A DNA stretch of 64,000 bases from Methylobacterium sp. (lineage in GTDB: Bacteria; Pseudomonadota; Alphaproteobacteria; Rhizobiales; Beijerinckiaceae). This document shows positions 16,680 through 24,335 of the stretch, piece after piece (positions within the stretch are counted from its first letter, which is position 1; every line of letters starts with the position of its first letter). A model generated the notes under the pieces. That model saw only the letters and a program-made list of their open reading frames with translations. It was not told the origin of the DNA and did no database searches. Position numbers and translations under genes: made by a program. The DNA lies in contig JADCCN010000002.1 in assembly GCA_020252645.1 (NCBI GenBank), positions 372,001 through 436,000 on the forward strand, in the 5' to 3' direction.

Positions 16680-18062
16680 TCAGACGATCTCGATCTTGAA
16701 CTTCGGGATCGACCAATTCGCCATGCCCAGACTGTTCAGCGGGATCTTCTCAGGCTGGGACGTTCCGGCATTGTCGGTGGTGCGCGTCTCGATCACATGC
16801 TGGCCTGCCGTCGCATCCCACGGGAAATCGAAGCGGACCCAGGTATACTTGCCGAGATTCGGCGCCCTCAGCGCAGCCACCTGCCAGGCGCCGCCGTTCA
16901 CGCGATACTCGACGTGCTTTACCCCATGTTGTGGAGCCCAGGCATAGCCGCGCATGACATGACGGCCAGCAGTCATGCGGGGCACCTCACCTTTCTTCAG
17001 CGGATAATTCGCCGGAATGGAGGGAGACTGCTCCAGAACGAGGGGAACCGTGATCAGGGATTTCGGCGGCATCCAGGTCACCATCGGACCCTTGATATCC
17101 GCCGGCGTGATACCCGGGAGGAACTCGTCATTCGCGGCATCGAATTCCGGCGCCTGATAATCCGGGCCGAGGAACACCTCGCCCTTGGTGTTGAGGCGCG
17201 TCCAGATCCGCCTGTCCGATACGCGGATCTCGGTCACCCACTTGATCGAGGCCGTGCCGCCCCAGCCCGGCACAACCACGCGCACGGGCGCGCCATGATC
17301 CGGCGAGAGCGGATTGCCGTTCATTGCAAAGCAGATGCCCATGTCGTGCTGCTGCGCCAAGACATCGGCGAAGGGCATGGGCCGGCCCATGTCATTGCCA
17401 TCGACACCCGACCAGAACAGCACGGTGCGCGCATTCGGCTTGATGCCGCAGCGTGAAAAAATCTCGGCCATCGAGACATACTGCCACTCGGCCTGCCCCA
17501 CCGCTCCGAGCACCCAGTTGCCGCCGCCCACCTGCTGGCCGGTGAAACCGCCCTGCTCCCAGAAGAGGGTGCGGCCGTTCCCGTGGCATTCCATCGTGGC
17601 GATGATGGTCTTCGACGGCATCCTGATCAGGTCTTCGTAGCTGATCTCGAGAGGCCGCTCGACCGACGAGCCATGGATTTTCAGCTTCCAGTTCGCGCGA
17701 TCGAGAACCGGCTTCTGGTCGACGGTCGGCGTCGGATAGTGGTTGCGGACATAGAACTCCTCGACCGGAGTCATGAAGGTCGAGAAATTCCAGTAATTGC
17801 CCGAACGGACCGTCGCGCCAATGTTCAGGACGCGGCTGTCATCCTTGATCAGGATGCGGCGTGCAGGCGCTGCCGGAGCAGCAGGGGCAGCCGGCGCCGG
17901 CGCTGGCGGCGCCTGCTGTGCGGCCGCTTCCGAGCCCACCATCGCGGCCGCGCCAAATGCGCTGGCTGCAACGAACAGGCTTCGACGATCCATATTCGTC
18001 CCGTTTTTCAGGACGTCCTTCACAAGCGCTTCTGCGGCTGCGCGCTGACGTGTCTCCGACAT
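16680..18062 (-). CDS. Sulfite-oxidase-family molybdopterin oxidoreductase (SoxC/SorA-like)
   Basis: Enzymes of this family oxidise sulfite (SorA) or a protein-bound sulfane (SoxC) in the periplasm using a molybdenum cofactor. The 460-residue protein has a Tat-type signal (DRRSLF after an unusually long n-region), an Ala/Pro linker at about 51-68, the molybdenum-ligand Cys159 in ATMECHGNGR, an HGAPVRVVVPGWGG pocket motif, and a C-terminal Mo-co dimerisation domain. The start at 18062 has a strong GGAGGGG site; ATG at residue 24 is an alternative. A sigma-54 promoter stands 59 bases upstream. No other sox genes are nearby. Confidence 0.87.
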   Translation of the reverse strand: MSETRQRAAAEALVKDVLKNGTNMDRRSLFVAASAFGAAAMVGSEAAAQQAPPAPAPAAPAAPAAPARRILIKDDSRVLNIGATVRSGNYWNFSTFMTPVEEFYVRNHYPTPTVDQKPVLDRANWKLKIHGSSVERPLEISYEDLIRMPSKTIIATMECHGNGRTLFWEQGGFTGQQVGGGNWVLGAVGQAEWQYVSMAEIFSRCGIKPNARTVLFWSGVDGNDMGRPMPFADVLAQQHDMGICFAMNGNPLSPDHGAPVRVVVPGWGGTASIKWVTEIRVSDRRIWTRLNTKGEVFLGPDYQAPEFDAANDEFLPGITPADIKGPMVTWMPPKSLITVPLVLEQSPSIPANYPLKKGEVPRMTAGRHVMRGYAWAPQHGVKHVEYRVNGGAWQVAALRAPNLGKYTWVRFDFPWDATAGQHVIETRTTDNAGTSQPEKIPLNSLGMANWSIPKFKIEIV

Positions 18063-18120
18063 CGACTTCCCCTCCGATCGTTCTGGCGAAGCGCTCTGGT
18101 TGGCGCCCGTTCGCAGCAGA

Positions 18121-18136
18121 TGCAGTCAGAGTGCCA
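18121..18136 (-). promoter_or_regulatory. Sigma-54 (-24/-12) promoter for the molybdoenzyme-cytochrome operon
   Basis: The minus strand reads TGGCACTCTGACTGCA, with GG and GC separated by ten bases as required for RpoN. Only the T of the usual TTGC is replaced by C. Transcription would begin near 18110, about 48 bases before the ATG at 18062. The adjacent response regulator is of the sigma-54-activating type, and rpoN itself lies at 33477-35015. An activator binding site further upstream was not identified. Confidence 0.75.
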
Positions 18137-18260
18137 TGGTGCTTCGCACAATCGACCCCAAAAAACGCTGTATTTTCAACGAACCGGTGATGCGCGCGTC
18201 CACGTTTTCGGATTGTGACAGGACAGGCAGTCCGAATTCCCGGACTGGCTCAGCCCTCAA

Positions 18261-18363
18261 AGAGCATGCTCTCGCAAAATTGGATACCGGTTTTGCGTAA
18301 CAACATGCGACAAAACAAAAAGATAGAGCACGGTTTTGATTCCATCCAAACGAGACGTGCTCT
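18261..18363 (+). repeat. Palindromic repeat family B, copy 1 (~103 bp)
   Basis: It begins AGAGCATGCTCTCGCAAAAT and ends GAGACGTGCTCT, with internal hairpins (CGCAAAAT...TTTTGCG; GAGCACG...CGTGCTC). The copy at 30259-30361 is its inverted counterpart, differing at about five of 103 positions by eye. It adjoins family A copy 2. Confidence 0.9.
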
Positions 18364-18364
18364 G

Positions 18365-18465
18365 GAGCATGATGTGTTCAGACGGAAGCACATCATGCTC
18401 TTATCTTATTATTATCGCATGCTTTTTTGCGAAAAACCGGATTCCACTTTTTCACAGCATGCTCT
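18365..18465 (+). repeat. Palindromic repeat family A, copy 2 (~101 bp)
   Basis: It has the same structure as the copy at 2091, with the perfect GAGCATGATGTG/CACATCATGCTC stem and a second hairpin at the far end. It ends on the stop codon of the response regulator gene. The copy at 28891-28992 lies in the opposite orientation, so the two bracket the 10.4-kb ars/ABC-transporter module. Confidence 0.9.
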
Positions 18466-19816
18466 AGCGAATGTCGAGCCTTCGGATCTTCTCGAAGAGG
18501 GTTGATCGGGAAACGTCGAGCTTCTGCGCGGCGAGTGTGACATCTCCCTTCGTCAGCGCGAGCGCGGCGAGGATGGCGCGGCGCTCCGCGATATCGCGGC
18601 TCTGCTGGAGGGAAAGCATCAGGTCGGTTTTGTCTGCGCGATGCACCTTTTCGGGAAAGAGATCGGCCGGACCAATCAGGTCAGCCTCGGCCAATGCGAC
18701 CGCCCGCTCGATCCTGTTGCGCAGTTCACGAATGTTCCCCGGAAAATCATGAGCCAGCAGGGCATCCTCCGCGAGGAAGGAGAACTGCTTCCGGCCCGTG
18801 CCAAATCCGGCGCAGAACTCGCCCAGGAATCGATTGGCCAGCGCGAGGATATCTTCGGGGCGCGCGCGCAAAGCGGGAATATCGACCACGATCACGGCCA
18901 GGCGGTAATAGAGATCCTCGCGGAAACGTCCGTCCTTGACCCGCTGGGTCAGGTCGGCATTGGTCGCCGCAACCACCCGGGCCCTGAAGCGTGTCAGGCG
19001 GTCACCGCCAACGCGCATGAAGGACCGCTCCTGCAGCAACCGCAGAAGCTTCGCCTGCATGGCCAAGGGAAGATCCGCAACCTCGTCGAGGAAGAGCATT
19101 CCGTCACCGGCCTGCTCGGCATATCCGATCCGACGCGCCTGTGCGCCGGTGAACGCACCCTTCTCGTGGCCGAAGATCTCGCTTTCCAGCAATTCGGTCG
19201 GGATGGCCGCGCAATTGATGGCCATGAAGGGCTGGCGGTTCCGCTCCCCCTTTGCATGCAGGAAGCGCGCGGCCACCTCTTTTCCGGCGCCGCTGGGGCC
19301 GGTCAACAGAACCGCGGAATCGACCGTCGCCAGCCGTCGCAACTGGCGCTCCACCATGGCGATGGCGGGAGAATTGCCGAGCTCGTAACCCTCTGTGAGC
19401 GCCCAGCGCGACGCGATAAGCTTTTCAATTCGCAAGAGCAGCGCATCAATTTCAAAGGGCTTGGTCATGTAATCGGCCGCACCTGCCTTCATCAGGCGCA
19501 CAGCCTGGTCTATATCTCCAAATCCCGTGATGAAAAGGATGGGCGTGCCAAAGACTTGCGACGCAATGACCCGGAAGATCTCTTCCCCGGTCAGGTCAGG
19601 CAGCCGGATATCACAGAGGATGACATCGGGATCGGCCTTACCAAGGTTCTGGATTGCATCGCGACCCGTGCGGAACCACTCCGTCCGGTAGCCCTCGACA
19701 TTGAACCACTCGACCAGAGACTGCCCCATCACCGGATCATCCTCGATGAGGACGATCAGTGGTCCGCGCCCCGGTATGGGAAGTTTAGGCTGCGGTTCGG
19801 AGATCTGGCTGAGCAT
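18464..19816 (-). CDS. Sigma-54-dependent NtrC-family response regulator (AioR-like position)
   Basis: The 450-residue protein has a receiver domain (acid pocket EDD, phospho-acceptor Asp69 in LCDIRLPD, MTKPFE lysine), an AAA+ domain with Walker A TGPSGAGKE, the GAFTGA loop that contacts sigma-54, ATNADL and DFPGNIRELRN, and a Fis-type helix-turn-helix (LAAQKLDVSRSTLFEKIRRL). The start at 19816 overlaps the kinase gene by 32 bases; a longer frame to 19930 lies wholly within the kinase. It should activate RpoN promoters when phosphorylated. The one seen nearby, at 18121-18136, drives the molybdoenzyme operon. Confidence 0.93.
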   Translation of the reverse strand: MLSQISEPQPKLPIPGRGPLIVLIEDDPVMGQSLVEWFNVEGYRTEWFRTGRDAIQNLGKADPDVILCDIRLPDLTGEEIFRVIASQVFGTPILFITGFGDIDQAVRLMKAGAADYMTKPFEIDALLLRIEKLIASRWALTEGYELGNSPAIAMVERQLRRLATVDSAVLLTGPSGAGKEVAARFLHAKGERNRQPFMAINCAAIPTELLESEIFGHEKGAFTGAQARRIGYAEQAGDGMLFLDEVADLPLAMQAKLLRLLQERSFMRVGGDRLTRFRARVVAATNADLTQRVKDGRFREDLYYRLAVIVVDIPALRARPEDILALANRFLGEFCAGFGTGRKQFSFLAEDALLAHDFPGNIRELRNRIERAVALAEADLIGPADLFPEKVHRADKTDLMLSLQQSRDIAERRAILAALALTKGDVTLAAQKLDVSRSTLFEKIRRLDIR

Positions 19817-21221
19817 GAGGGATCCTGACGGTAAGGGCGGTACCCGGTGGACCTTCGATGGAAAGGGTTGCTCGCTGATCCGAGACAATGCGCGCCACGA
19901 TCCACAAGCCGAGGCCGGCATTGGCATCATGGACCGATGTTGCGCCCGCGGTCAGGAGCATCGCTCGAGAATCCGCGGGCAGCCCCGGACCCTCGTCGGA
20001 GATCTGCAGCACCGTCTCGTCATGACTGGATCGAACGCTGAAAAAGACACGGCCTCCCGGCGGGGAAGCCGCGCAGGCATTGAGCGCGAGATTGAGAGCC
20101 ATCTGGCGGAAGGGTTGGGCGGCGATGGAGGATTCGGAGCCGAGTTCGTTGCTCCATTCGAGTTTCAGGTCGCGGCGATAAGCCTCGCTCTCGACCAGAA
20201 ATCGCAGGTCTTCGATGTCGCTGGTTGTCAGGATCCGGTCATCCGTCTCGCCACGCCAGACAACCAGCGAGGCCCGAACGATGTTCCGGATCCCGGTGAG
20301 ACCGCGTTCGAGCAGCGTCGCGGCACGCTCGCGCCGCTCGGGATCATCACCGTATCGCTGGATCATCCGCACCGCATTGAACATTCCGCCCAACGGATTG
20401 TTAACCTCATGCGCGATGGCCGATGCATAGCGCCCGAGCAGGGCCCGTCGCTCCTGGTCGGCCAGATGGTGAAGCAGGGCCTCCCGCTCGCTGATGGCGA
20501 GAGCCGCTGCGTTGTAGCGGCGATAGGCCTTGCCGGCCTCGGTATCCGGCGGCGGAAGCTTGCGTTCAGGAATGGGTTCCAGCCGTCCGTCGCCGGCGCG
20601 GGCCAGATAGGTGGAGAGGCGGAGCAAGGGACGGAGCGTGCGGTGGACGACGAACCAGCCCAGCCCGGTGAAAAGGAGTGTCAGCGCGCCATTGACGCCG
20701 AGGAGGGCCCAGAACGTTTCGGAGCGGATCCGCTGGATATTCGCGATATCGATCTCGGCCGCAATACGGCCGACCTCTTTGCCGCCCTCCCGCAAGGTCC
20801 TGTGAACCCAGACGCGCCCGCCGGGATCGGATAGATCCGGCTCGCCGCGATCAAAGCGAGCTTTCTCGGGCGCTTTCAGTCCGACGGGGTAGGTCGCCGG
20901 ATCGAGGGCCGCCAGCACGGATTCATTCGGCAGGATCACCAGAACGATCCTCGGGTTCACACCGGAATACTTGTGGCGGGCACGATCGAGGACATCGAAG
21001 GCCTCCCATGGCTCCTGCCGGATGACCGGCGAGTGGAGCGCCGTGGAAAGGCCGTCGAGATAGGCACCGGTCAGTTGCCGGAAGCTCTGGGCCTGGTCCC
21101 TCCCGAGGCGATCGAGAACGACCTTCGACATCGCCGCCGCAATGCCGATCATCAGCAGGGCCACGATGAGCGGCGCCCGGACGGCCAATGGCCACCTCTG
21201 GGGATGGAAAACCCCGATCAT
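19785..21221 (-). CDS. Membrane sensor histidine kinase (AioS-like position)
   Basis: The 478-residue protein has one membrane helix at about 14-34, a periplasmic domain of about 135 residues, and a second helix at about 172-195. A linker follows, then the H-box AIAHEVNNPLGGM, the N-box NLALNACAA, the G-boxes DEGPGLP and GLGLWIV. It overlaps the binding-protein gene by four bases and the regulator gene by 32. This order (binding protein, kinase, sigma-54 regulator) suggests the periplasmic protein hands its signal to the kinase's outer domain. Confidence 0.92.
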   Translation of the reverse strand: MIGVFHPQRWPLAVRAPLIVALLMIGIAAAMSKVVLDRLGRDQAQSFRQLTGAYLDGLSTALHSPVIRQEPWEAFDVLDRARHKYSGVNPRIVLVILPNESVLAALDPATYPVGLKAPEKARFDRGEPDLSDPGGRVWVHRTLREGGKEVGRIAAEIDIANIQRIRSETFWALLGVNGALTLLFTGLGWFVVHRTLRPLLRLSTYLARAGDGRLEPIPERKLPPPDTEAGKAYRRYNAAALAISEREALLHHLADQERRALLGRYASAIAHEVNNPLGGMFNAVRMIQRYGDDPERRERAATLLERGLTGIRNIVRASLVVWRGETDDRILTTSDIEDLRFLVESEAYRRDLKLEWSNELGSESSIAAQPFRQMALNLALNACAASPPGGRVFFSVRSSHDETVLQISDEGPGLPADSRAMLLTAGATSVHDANAGLGLWIVARIVSDQRATLSIEGPPGTALTVRIPHAQPDLRTAA

Positions 21222-22096
21222 CCGAATTCCTGCGCCCGCTTCCAGTGCTCGGCGATGCTGTCAAAGAGACTGGCTTCGCCCGCGACAAAGCCATCCAGCC
21301 GCAAAATGCCCAGGATCGCCCGTCCGTTCGGATCATCCGGCATGCTGATCAATGCCGCAGCAATGGCGTTCCGCAAGCCGGGGTCCACCCCGCGCGCCGC
21401 AGCAACCGGCGGAAAGCCCATAGGGTCGGAGATGTGTTGGATCCTCGTTCCGGAAACCAGCGCGGGTTCGATTTCGCGCATCACATCCCAGACATACCCG
21501 TCCACCGATCCCGAATGCGCGAGCCCCGATGCCACGGCACGGATCACGTTCCGATGCCCGAATGTGAAAAAGGTCCGGGCAAAGAAGGTCGAGGGGCTTT
21601 CGCGCAAGCCCGCCAGCAAGGATCGCGTGACCAGAAACCCTGAATTGCTGTCGGGGTCCGAAAAGGCATGAATGTCGCCGCGCAGGGAATGGATGCTTTC
21701 GCTCTCCCGTCCGGCGCGCGTGACGATATAGGCCCGGTACAGCGGCGCGCGCTGGTAAAGCGGAACCGCAACCAGCCTCAGATGCTCGCGGTTCTGCACA
21801 AAAGGAAAGCCGCAGATCCATGCGGCATCGAGCTGGTTGGCCACCAGCAGGGACGTGATCTCCTGATAGGTCCGGCGCTTCACCAGCTGTACCGGTCGCC
21901 CGATATGGCGCGACAGGTAACGCTCGAGATCGGCAATCAGCTGGATATCCGAGTCCAGGAACACGGGTGTCAGGCCGAAGAGCACCGGCCGCGCTGCGCT
22001 CGCGATGGTCGGGACACCCAAGGCAAAGGTCGCAAGGCCACCGGCCAGAACATGACGGCGAGAAACTTCCTTCGGCCGGGCCTGAGCCGAGCGCAT
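21218..22096 (-). CDS. PhnD-family periplasmic binding protein, probable signal receptor (AioX-like)
   Basis: The 292-residue precursor has a Tat-like signal (SRRHVLAGGLATFALG...ASA) and the phosphate/phosphite/phosphonate-binding fold: TPVFLDSDIQLIADLERYL, LVANQLDAAWICGFPF, and DPDSNSGFLVTRSL. Cys95 in AWICGFPF is the only cysteine in the whole protein. AioX arsenite sensors belong to this family and use a cysteine for arsenite; equating Cys95 with it is inference. GGAAGGAAGGG precedes the ATG at 22096. With no transporter genes beside it, and coupled to a kinase, a sensing rather than import role is likely. Confidence 0.82.
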   Translation of the reverse strand: MRSAQARPKEVSRRHVLAGGLATFALGVPTIASAARPVLFGLTPVFLDSDIQLIADLERYLSRHIGRPVQLVKRRTYQEITSLLVANQLDAAWICGFPFVQNREHLRLVAVPLYQRAPLYRAYIVTRAGRESESIHSLRGDIHAFSDPDSNSGFLVTRSLLAGLRESPSTFFARTFFTFGHRNVIRAVASGLAHSGSVDGYVWDVMREIEPALVSGTRIQHISDPMGFPPVAAARGVDPGLRNAIAAALISMPDDPNGRAILGILRLDGFVAGEASLFDSIAEHWKRAQEFG

Positions 22097-22190
22097 GGAA
22101 CCCTTCCTTCCAGCCGCGTCTCCCGCGAGGCTTGTGCGCAGAGTGATGGAGAAAGCAGCTGTGATCAAGCCGAGCGTTCCCGGCCGGGAT

Positions 22191-23063
22191 TCAGGCCACT
22201 TCCTGCGCCATGGCCTTTGCCGTCGCGCCCTCGAGCCGACCGATGACCTGAAGTTCGGTCCTCAGCCTGTCGAGGCCCATCCGCTCGATCGGCAGGTTGA
22301 CGAAGGCCGCGACACGCGAACTCAACTGTCGATAGGCATTCCGAAGGGCTTCACGCCGTTCTGCGTCGCTGACGCCGGCTTCCAGCGGGTCGGCGATGCC
22401 CCAGTGAACGACGAGAGGATGACCCTGCCAGCGGGGGCATTTCTCACCGGCAGCAGCATCACAGACGGTGATGACGAAATCCATCCGTGGGGCTTCGGCA
22501 AAGGCATGCCAGCTTTTCGAATGCAGGCCGGCCGTATCATAGCCGAGGCTGGTGAGAAGACGGAGCGCTTCCGGATCCACCACCCCTCGCGGGCGCGACC
22601 CGGCCGAGAAGGCACGGAATCGACCCCGCCCCTCGAGATTGATGAGCGCCTCGGCCATGATGGATCTTGCGGAATTGTGGGTGCAGAGGACGAGGACGGA
22701 ATACCGGGGCACACCTTCCTGCCATTCCTTGAGTGCGGGGATTGCCATTGAAGGCCCCTGTGCGCCCGCCGGTGCAAGGTTGCGGCCCAACACCTCAAGC
22801 ATCTCGGTGACAGCCGCCCGATCCATCGCATAAACCATGCGCCGCCCGTCCTTTCGCGATCGGACAAGGCCGGCACTCTCGAGCTGGGCCAGATGGGTCG
22901 AGAGCGTATTATGGGGCACTGCGATCAGCCGCGCGATGTCGCCGGCTCCAAGACCAAAGGGCTCATGACGCGCAAGCAGGCGAAGCACCGCTAAGCGGGA
23001 TGGTTGGGCAACGGCCTGGAGCTGTTCGACAAGAAGGTCGGGATGAAACGGTGTCGATACCAT
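22191..23063 (-). CDS. ArsR-type repressor fused to a low-molecular-weight-phosphatase arsenate reductase (ArsR-ArsC)
   Basis: Residues 1-95 form an ArsR/SmtB winged helix (PSRLAVLRLLA...LSTHLAQLESAGLVRSRKDGRRMVYAM). Residues 120-290 form an LMW-PTP domain with the P-loop C127-THNSAR and two more cysteines, C201 and C209, as in thioredoxin-linked ArsC. The N-terminal domain has no cysteine, so the usual ArsR As(III) site is missing and all three cysteines lie in the reductase part. It is transcribed toward the binding-protein gene (94-base gap) and divergently from gapdh-arsJ. The product both regulates and reduces arsenate, by inference from the fusion. Confidence 0.9.
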   Translation of the reverse strand: MVSTPFHPDLLVEQLQAVAQPSRLAVLRLLARHEPFGLGAGDIARLIAVPHNTLSTHLAQLESAGLVRSRKDGRRMVYAMDRAAVTEMLEVLGRNLAPAGAQGPSMAIPALKEWQEGVPRYSVLVLCTHNSARSIMAEALINLEGRGRFRAFSAGSRPRGVVDPEALRLLTSLGYDTAGLHSKSWHAFAEAPRMDFVITVCDAAAGEKCPRWQGHPLVVHWGIADPLEAGVSDAERREALRNAYRQLSSRVAAFVNLPIERMGLDRLRTELQVIGRLEGATAKAMAQEVA

Positions 23064-23151
23064 GCCTCCAGCTATCCCCTCTCGTTGCCAATCCGGTCAA
23101 CCCTGCATGGGCAGGAAATGAATTCGCCGGACCAAATCATCACGAGCCTAT

Positions 23152-23181
23152 TATTTCGATCATCGTCGACAAATCGAGATA
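23152..23181. promoter_or_regulatory. Candidate ArsR operator (inverted repeat) between the divergent ars operons
   Basis: TATTTCGAT at 23152-23160 and ATCGAGATA at 23173-23181 are inverted repeats with one mismatch in nine, separated by 12 bases. The site is AT-richer than its surroundings, as ArsR/SmtB operators usually are. It lies 89 bases from the arsR-arsC start and 110 from the gapdh start, so one site could control both directions. The assignment rests on position and symmetry only. Confidence 0.5.
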
Positions 23182-23290
23182 TCTCATCTAGAGGCGGAGA
23201 AGCAAGGCTTCCTGCACAAGAAGTCGGGCTGATCCAGAGGCCTCCGGCCGGGCAGGCGGATAAACATGCGCAGACAAGGAAGGGCATCCG

Positions 23291-24334
23291 ATGAGAGTGG
23301 GCATCAATGGCATGGGACGCATCGGCCGGCTGGCTCTCAGGGCCGCGTTCGGAAGCGCCCGCAGGCCGGCGGATGATCCCCGCAGGGGAAATCGGCTCGA
23401 TGTCGTCCATGTCAACGAGGTCAAGGGAGGAGCCATCGCTACGGCGCATCTGCTCGAATTCGATTCGATGCAGGGCCGCTGGCATGCCACGATTGCGCCG
23501 CAAGGCGAGGCGTCGCTACGCATCGAAGACCGGACGATCCGGTTCACTGAACACAAGACCTCGGCAGAGATCCCATGGGGTGATCTCAGCGTGGACCTCG
23601 TGCTGGAATGCACCGGCAAATTCCTCGATCGCAAGTCAATCGAGGGGCATCTTCATCGCGGCGCCAAGCGGGTGATCGTCGCCGCGCCGGTCAAGGTCGA
23701 TGGCGTGCTCAATCTTGTGGTTGGCGTCAACGAGCACCTGTATGATCCGGCCCGGCATGACATCGTGACCGCGGCATCCTGCACCACGAATTGCCTCGCT
23801 CCTGTCGTGAAGGTGCTCCACGGCGAAATCGGCATCCGGCACGGGCAGATCACGACGATCCATGACCCCACCAACACCAATGTCATCGTCGATGCCCCGC
23901 ACAAGGACCTGCGGCGCGCGCGTTCGGCCATGTTGTCCCTCCAACCCACGACAACCGGCAGCGCCACGGCGATCGGGCTCATTTATCCCGAATTGAAGGG
24001 CAAGCTCGATGGCCATGCCGTTCGGGCACCCGTTCTCAATGCCTCTCTGACGGATTGTGTGTTCGAGATGGCGCGCCCCGTCACGGCGGAAGAGGTGAAT
24101 GGCCTGTTCCGGGCCGCTGCCGCCGGGCCCCTGGCCGGCATCCTGGGCTTTGAAGGCCGGCCGCTGGTTTCGATCGACTACCAGGGCGATACGCGTTCCG
24201 CGATCATCGACGGGCTGTCGACGCTGGTGACCGACGGGACGATGCTCAAGGTCTATGCCTGGTACGACAACGAGATGGGCTATGCCTGCCGCATGGTGGA
24301 TCTGGCCTGCCATCTCGAAGCCACGGGGCTTTGA
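23291..24334 (+). CDS. Glyceraldehyde-3-phosphate dehydrogenase of the ArsJ pathway
   Basis: The 347-residue protein has the NAD-binding start [15 protein letters not shown] and the active site [10 protein letters not shown] with Cys164, plus [12 protein letters not shown] near the C-terminus. Canonical GAPDH is of similar length. Its gene is followed one base later by arsJ, the arrangement known for arsenate resistance. There GAPDH makes 1-arseno-3-phosphoglycerate from arsenate and glyceraldehyde 3-phosphate, and ArsJ exports it. It is therefore likely a dedicated copy and not the main glycolytic gene. The ATG is preceded by AAGGAAGGG. Confidence 0.92.
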   Translation: MRVGINGMGRIGRLALRAAFGSARRPADDPRRGNRLDVVHVNEVKGGAIATAHLLEFDSMQGRWHATIAPQGEASLRIEDRTIRFTEHKTSAEIPWGDLSVDLVLECTGKFLDRKSIEGHLHRGAKRVIVAAPVKVDGVLNLVVGVNEHLYDPARHDIVTAASCTTNCLAPVVKVLHGEIGIRHGQITTIHDPTNTNVIVDAPHKDLRRARSAMLSLQPTTTGSATAIGLIYPELKGKLDGHAVRAPVLNASLTDCVFEMARPVTAEEVNGLFRAAAAGPLAGILGFEGRPLVSIDYQGDTRSAIIDGLSTLVTDGTMLKVYAWYDNEMGYACRMVDLACHLEATGL

Positions 24335-24335
24335 C

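Larger units (their letters stand above)
18063..18463. other. Intergenic region with a sigma-54 promoter and two palindromic repeats
   Basis: This 400-base region between the response regulator and the molybdoenzyme, both minus-strand, holds no gene. It contains the -24/-12 promoter at 18121-18136 and repeat copies B (18261-18363) and A (18365-18465) placed back to back. The repeats separate the two transcription units. Confidence 0.8.

Noticed and set aside
16221-22096. Arsenite oxidase genes (aioB/aioA) near the AioXSR-like genes
   Set aside because: The molybdoenzyme has sulfite-oxidase-type fold motifs and one cysteine ligand (Cys159), not the large DMSO-reductase-type subunit with a Rieske partner.
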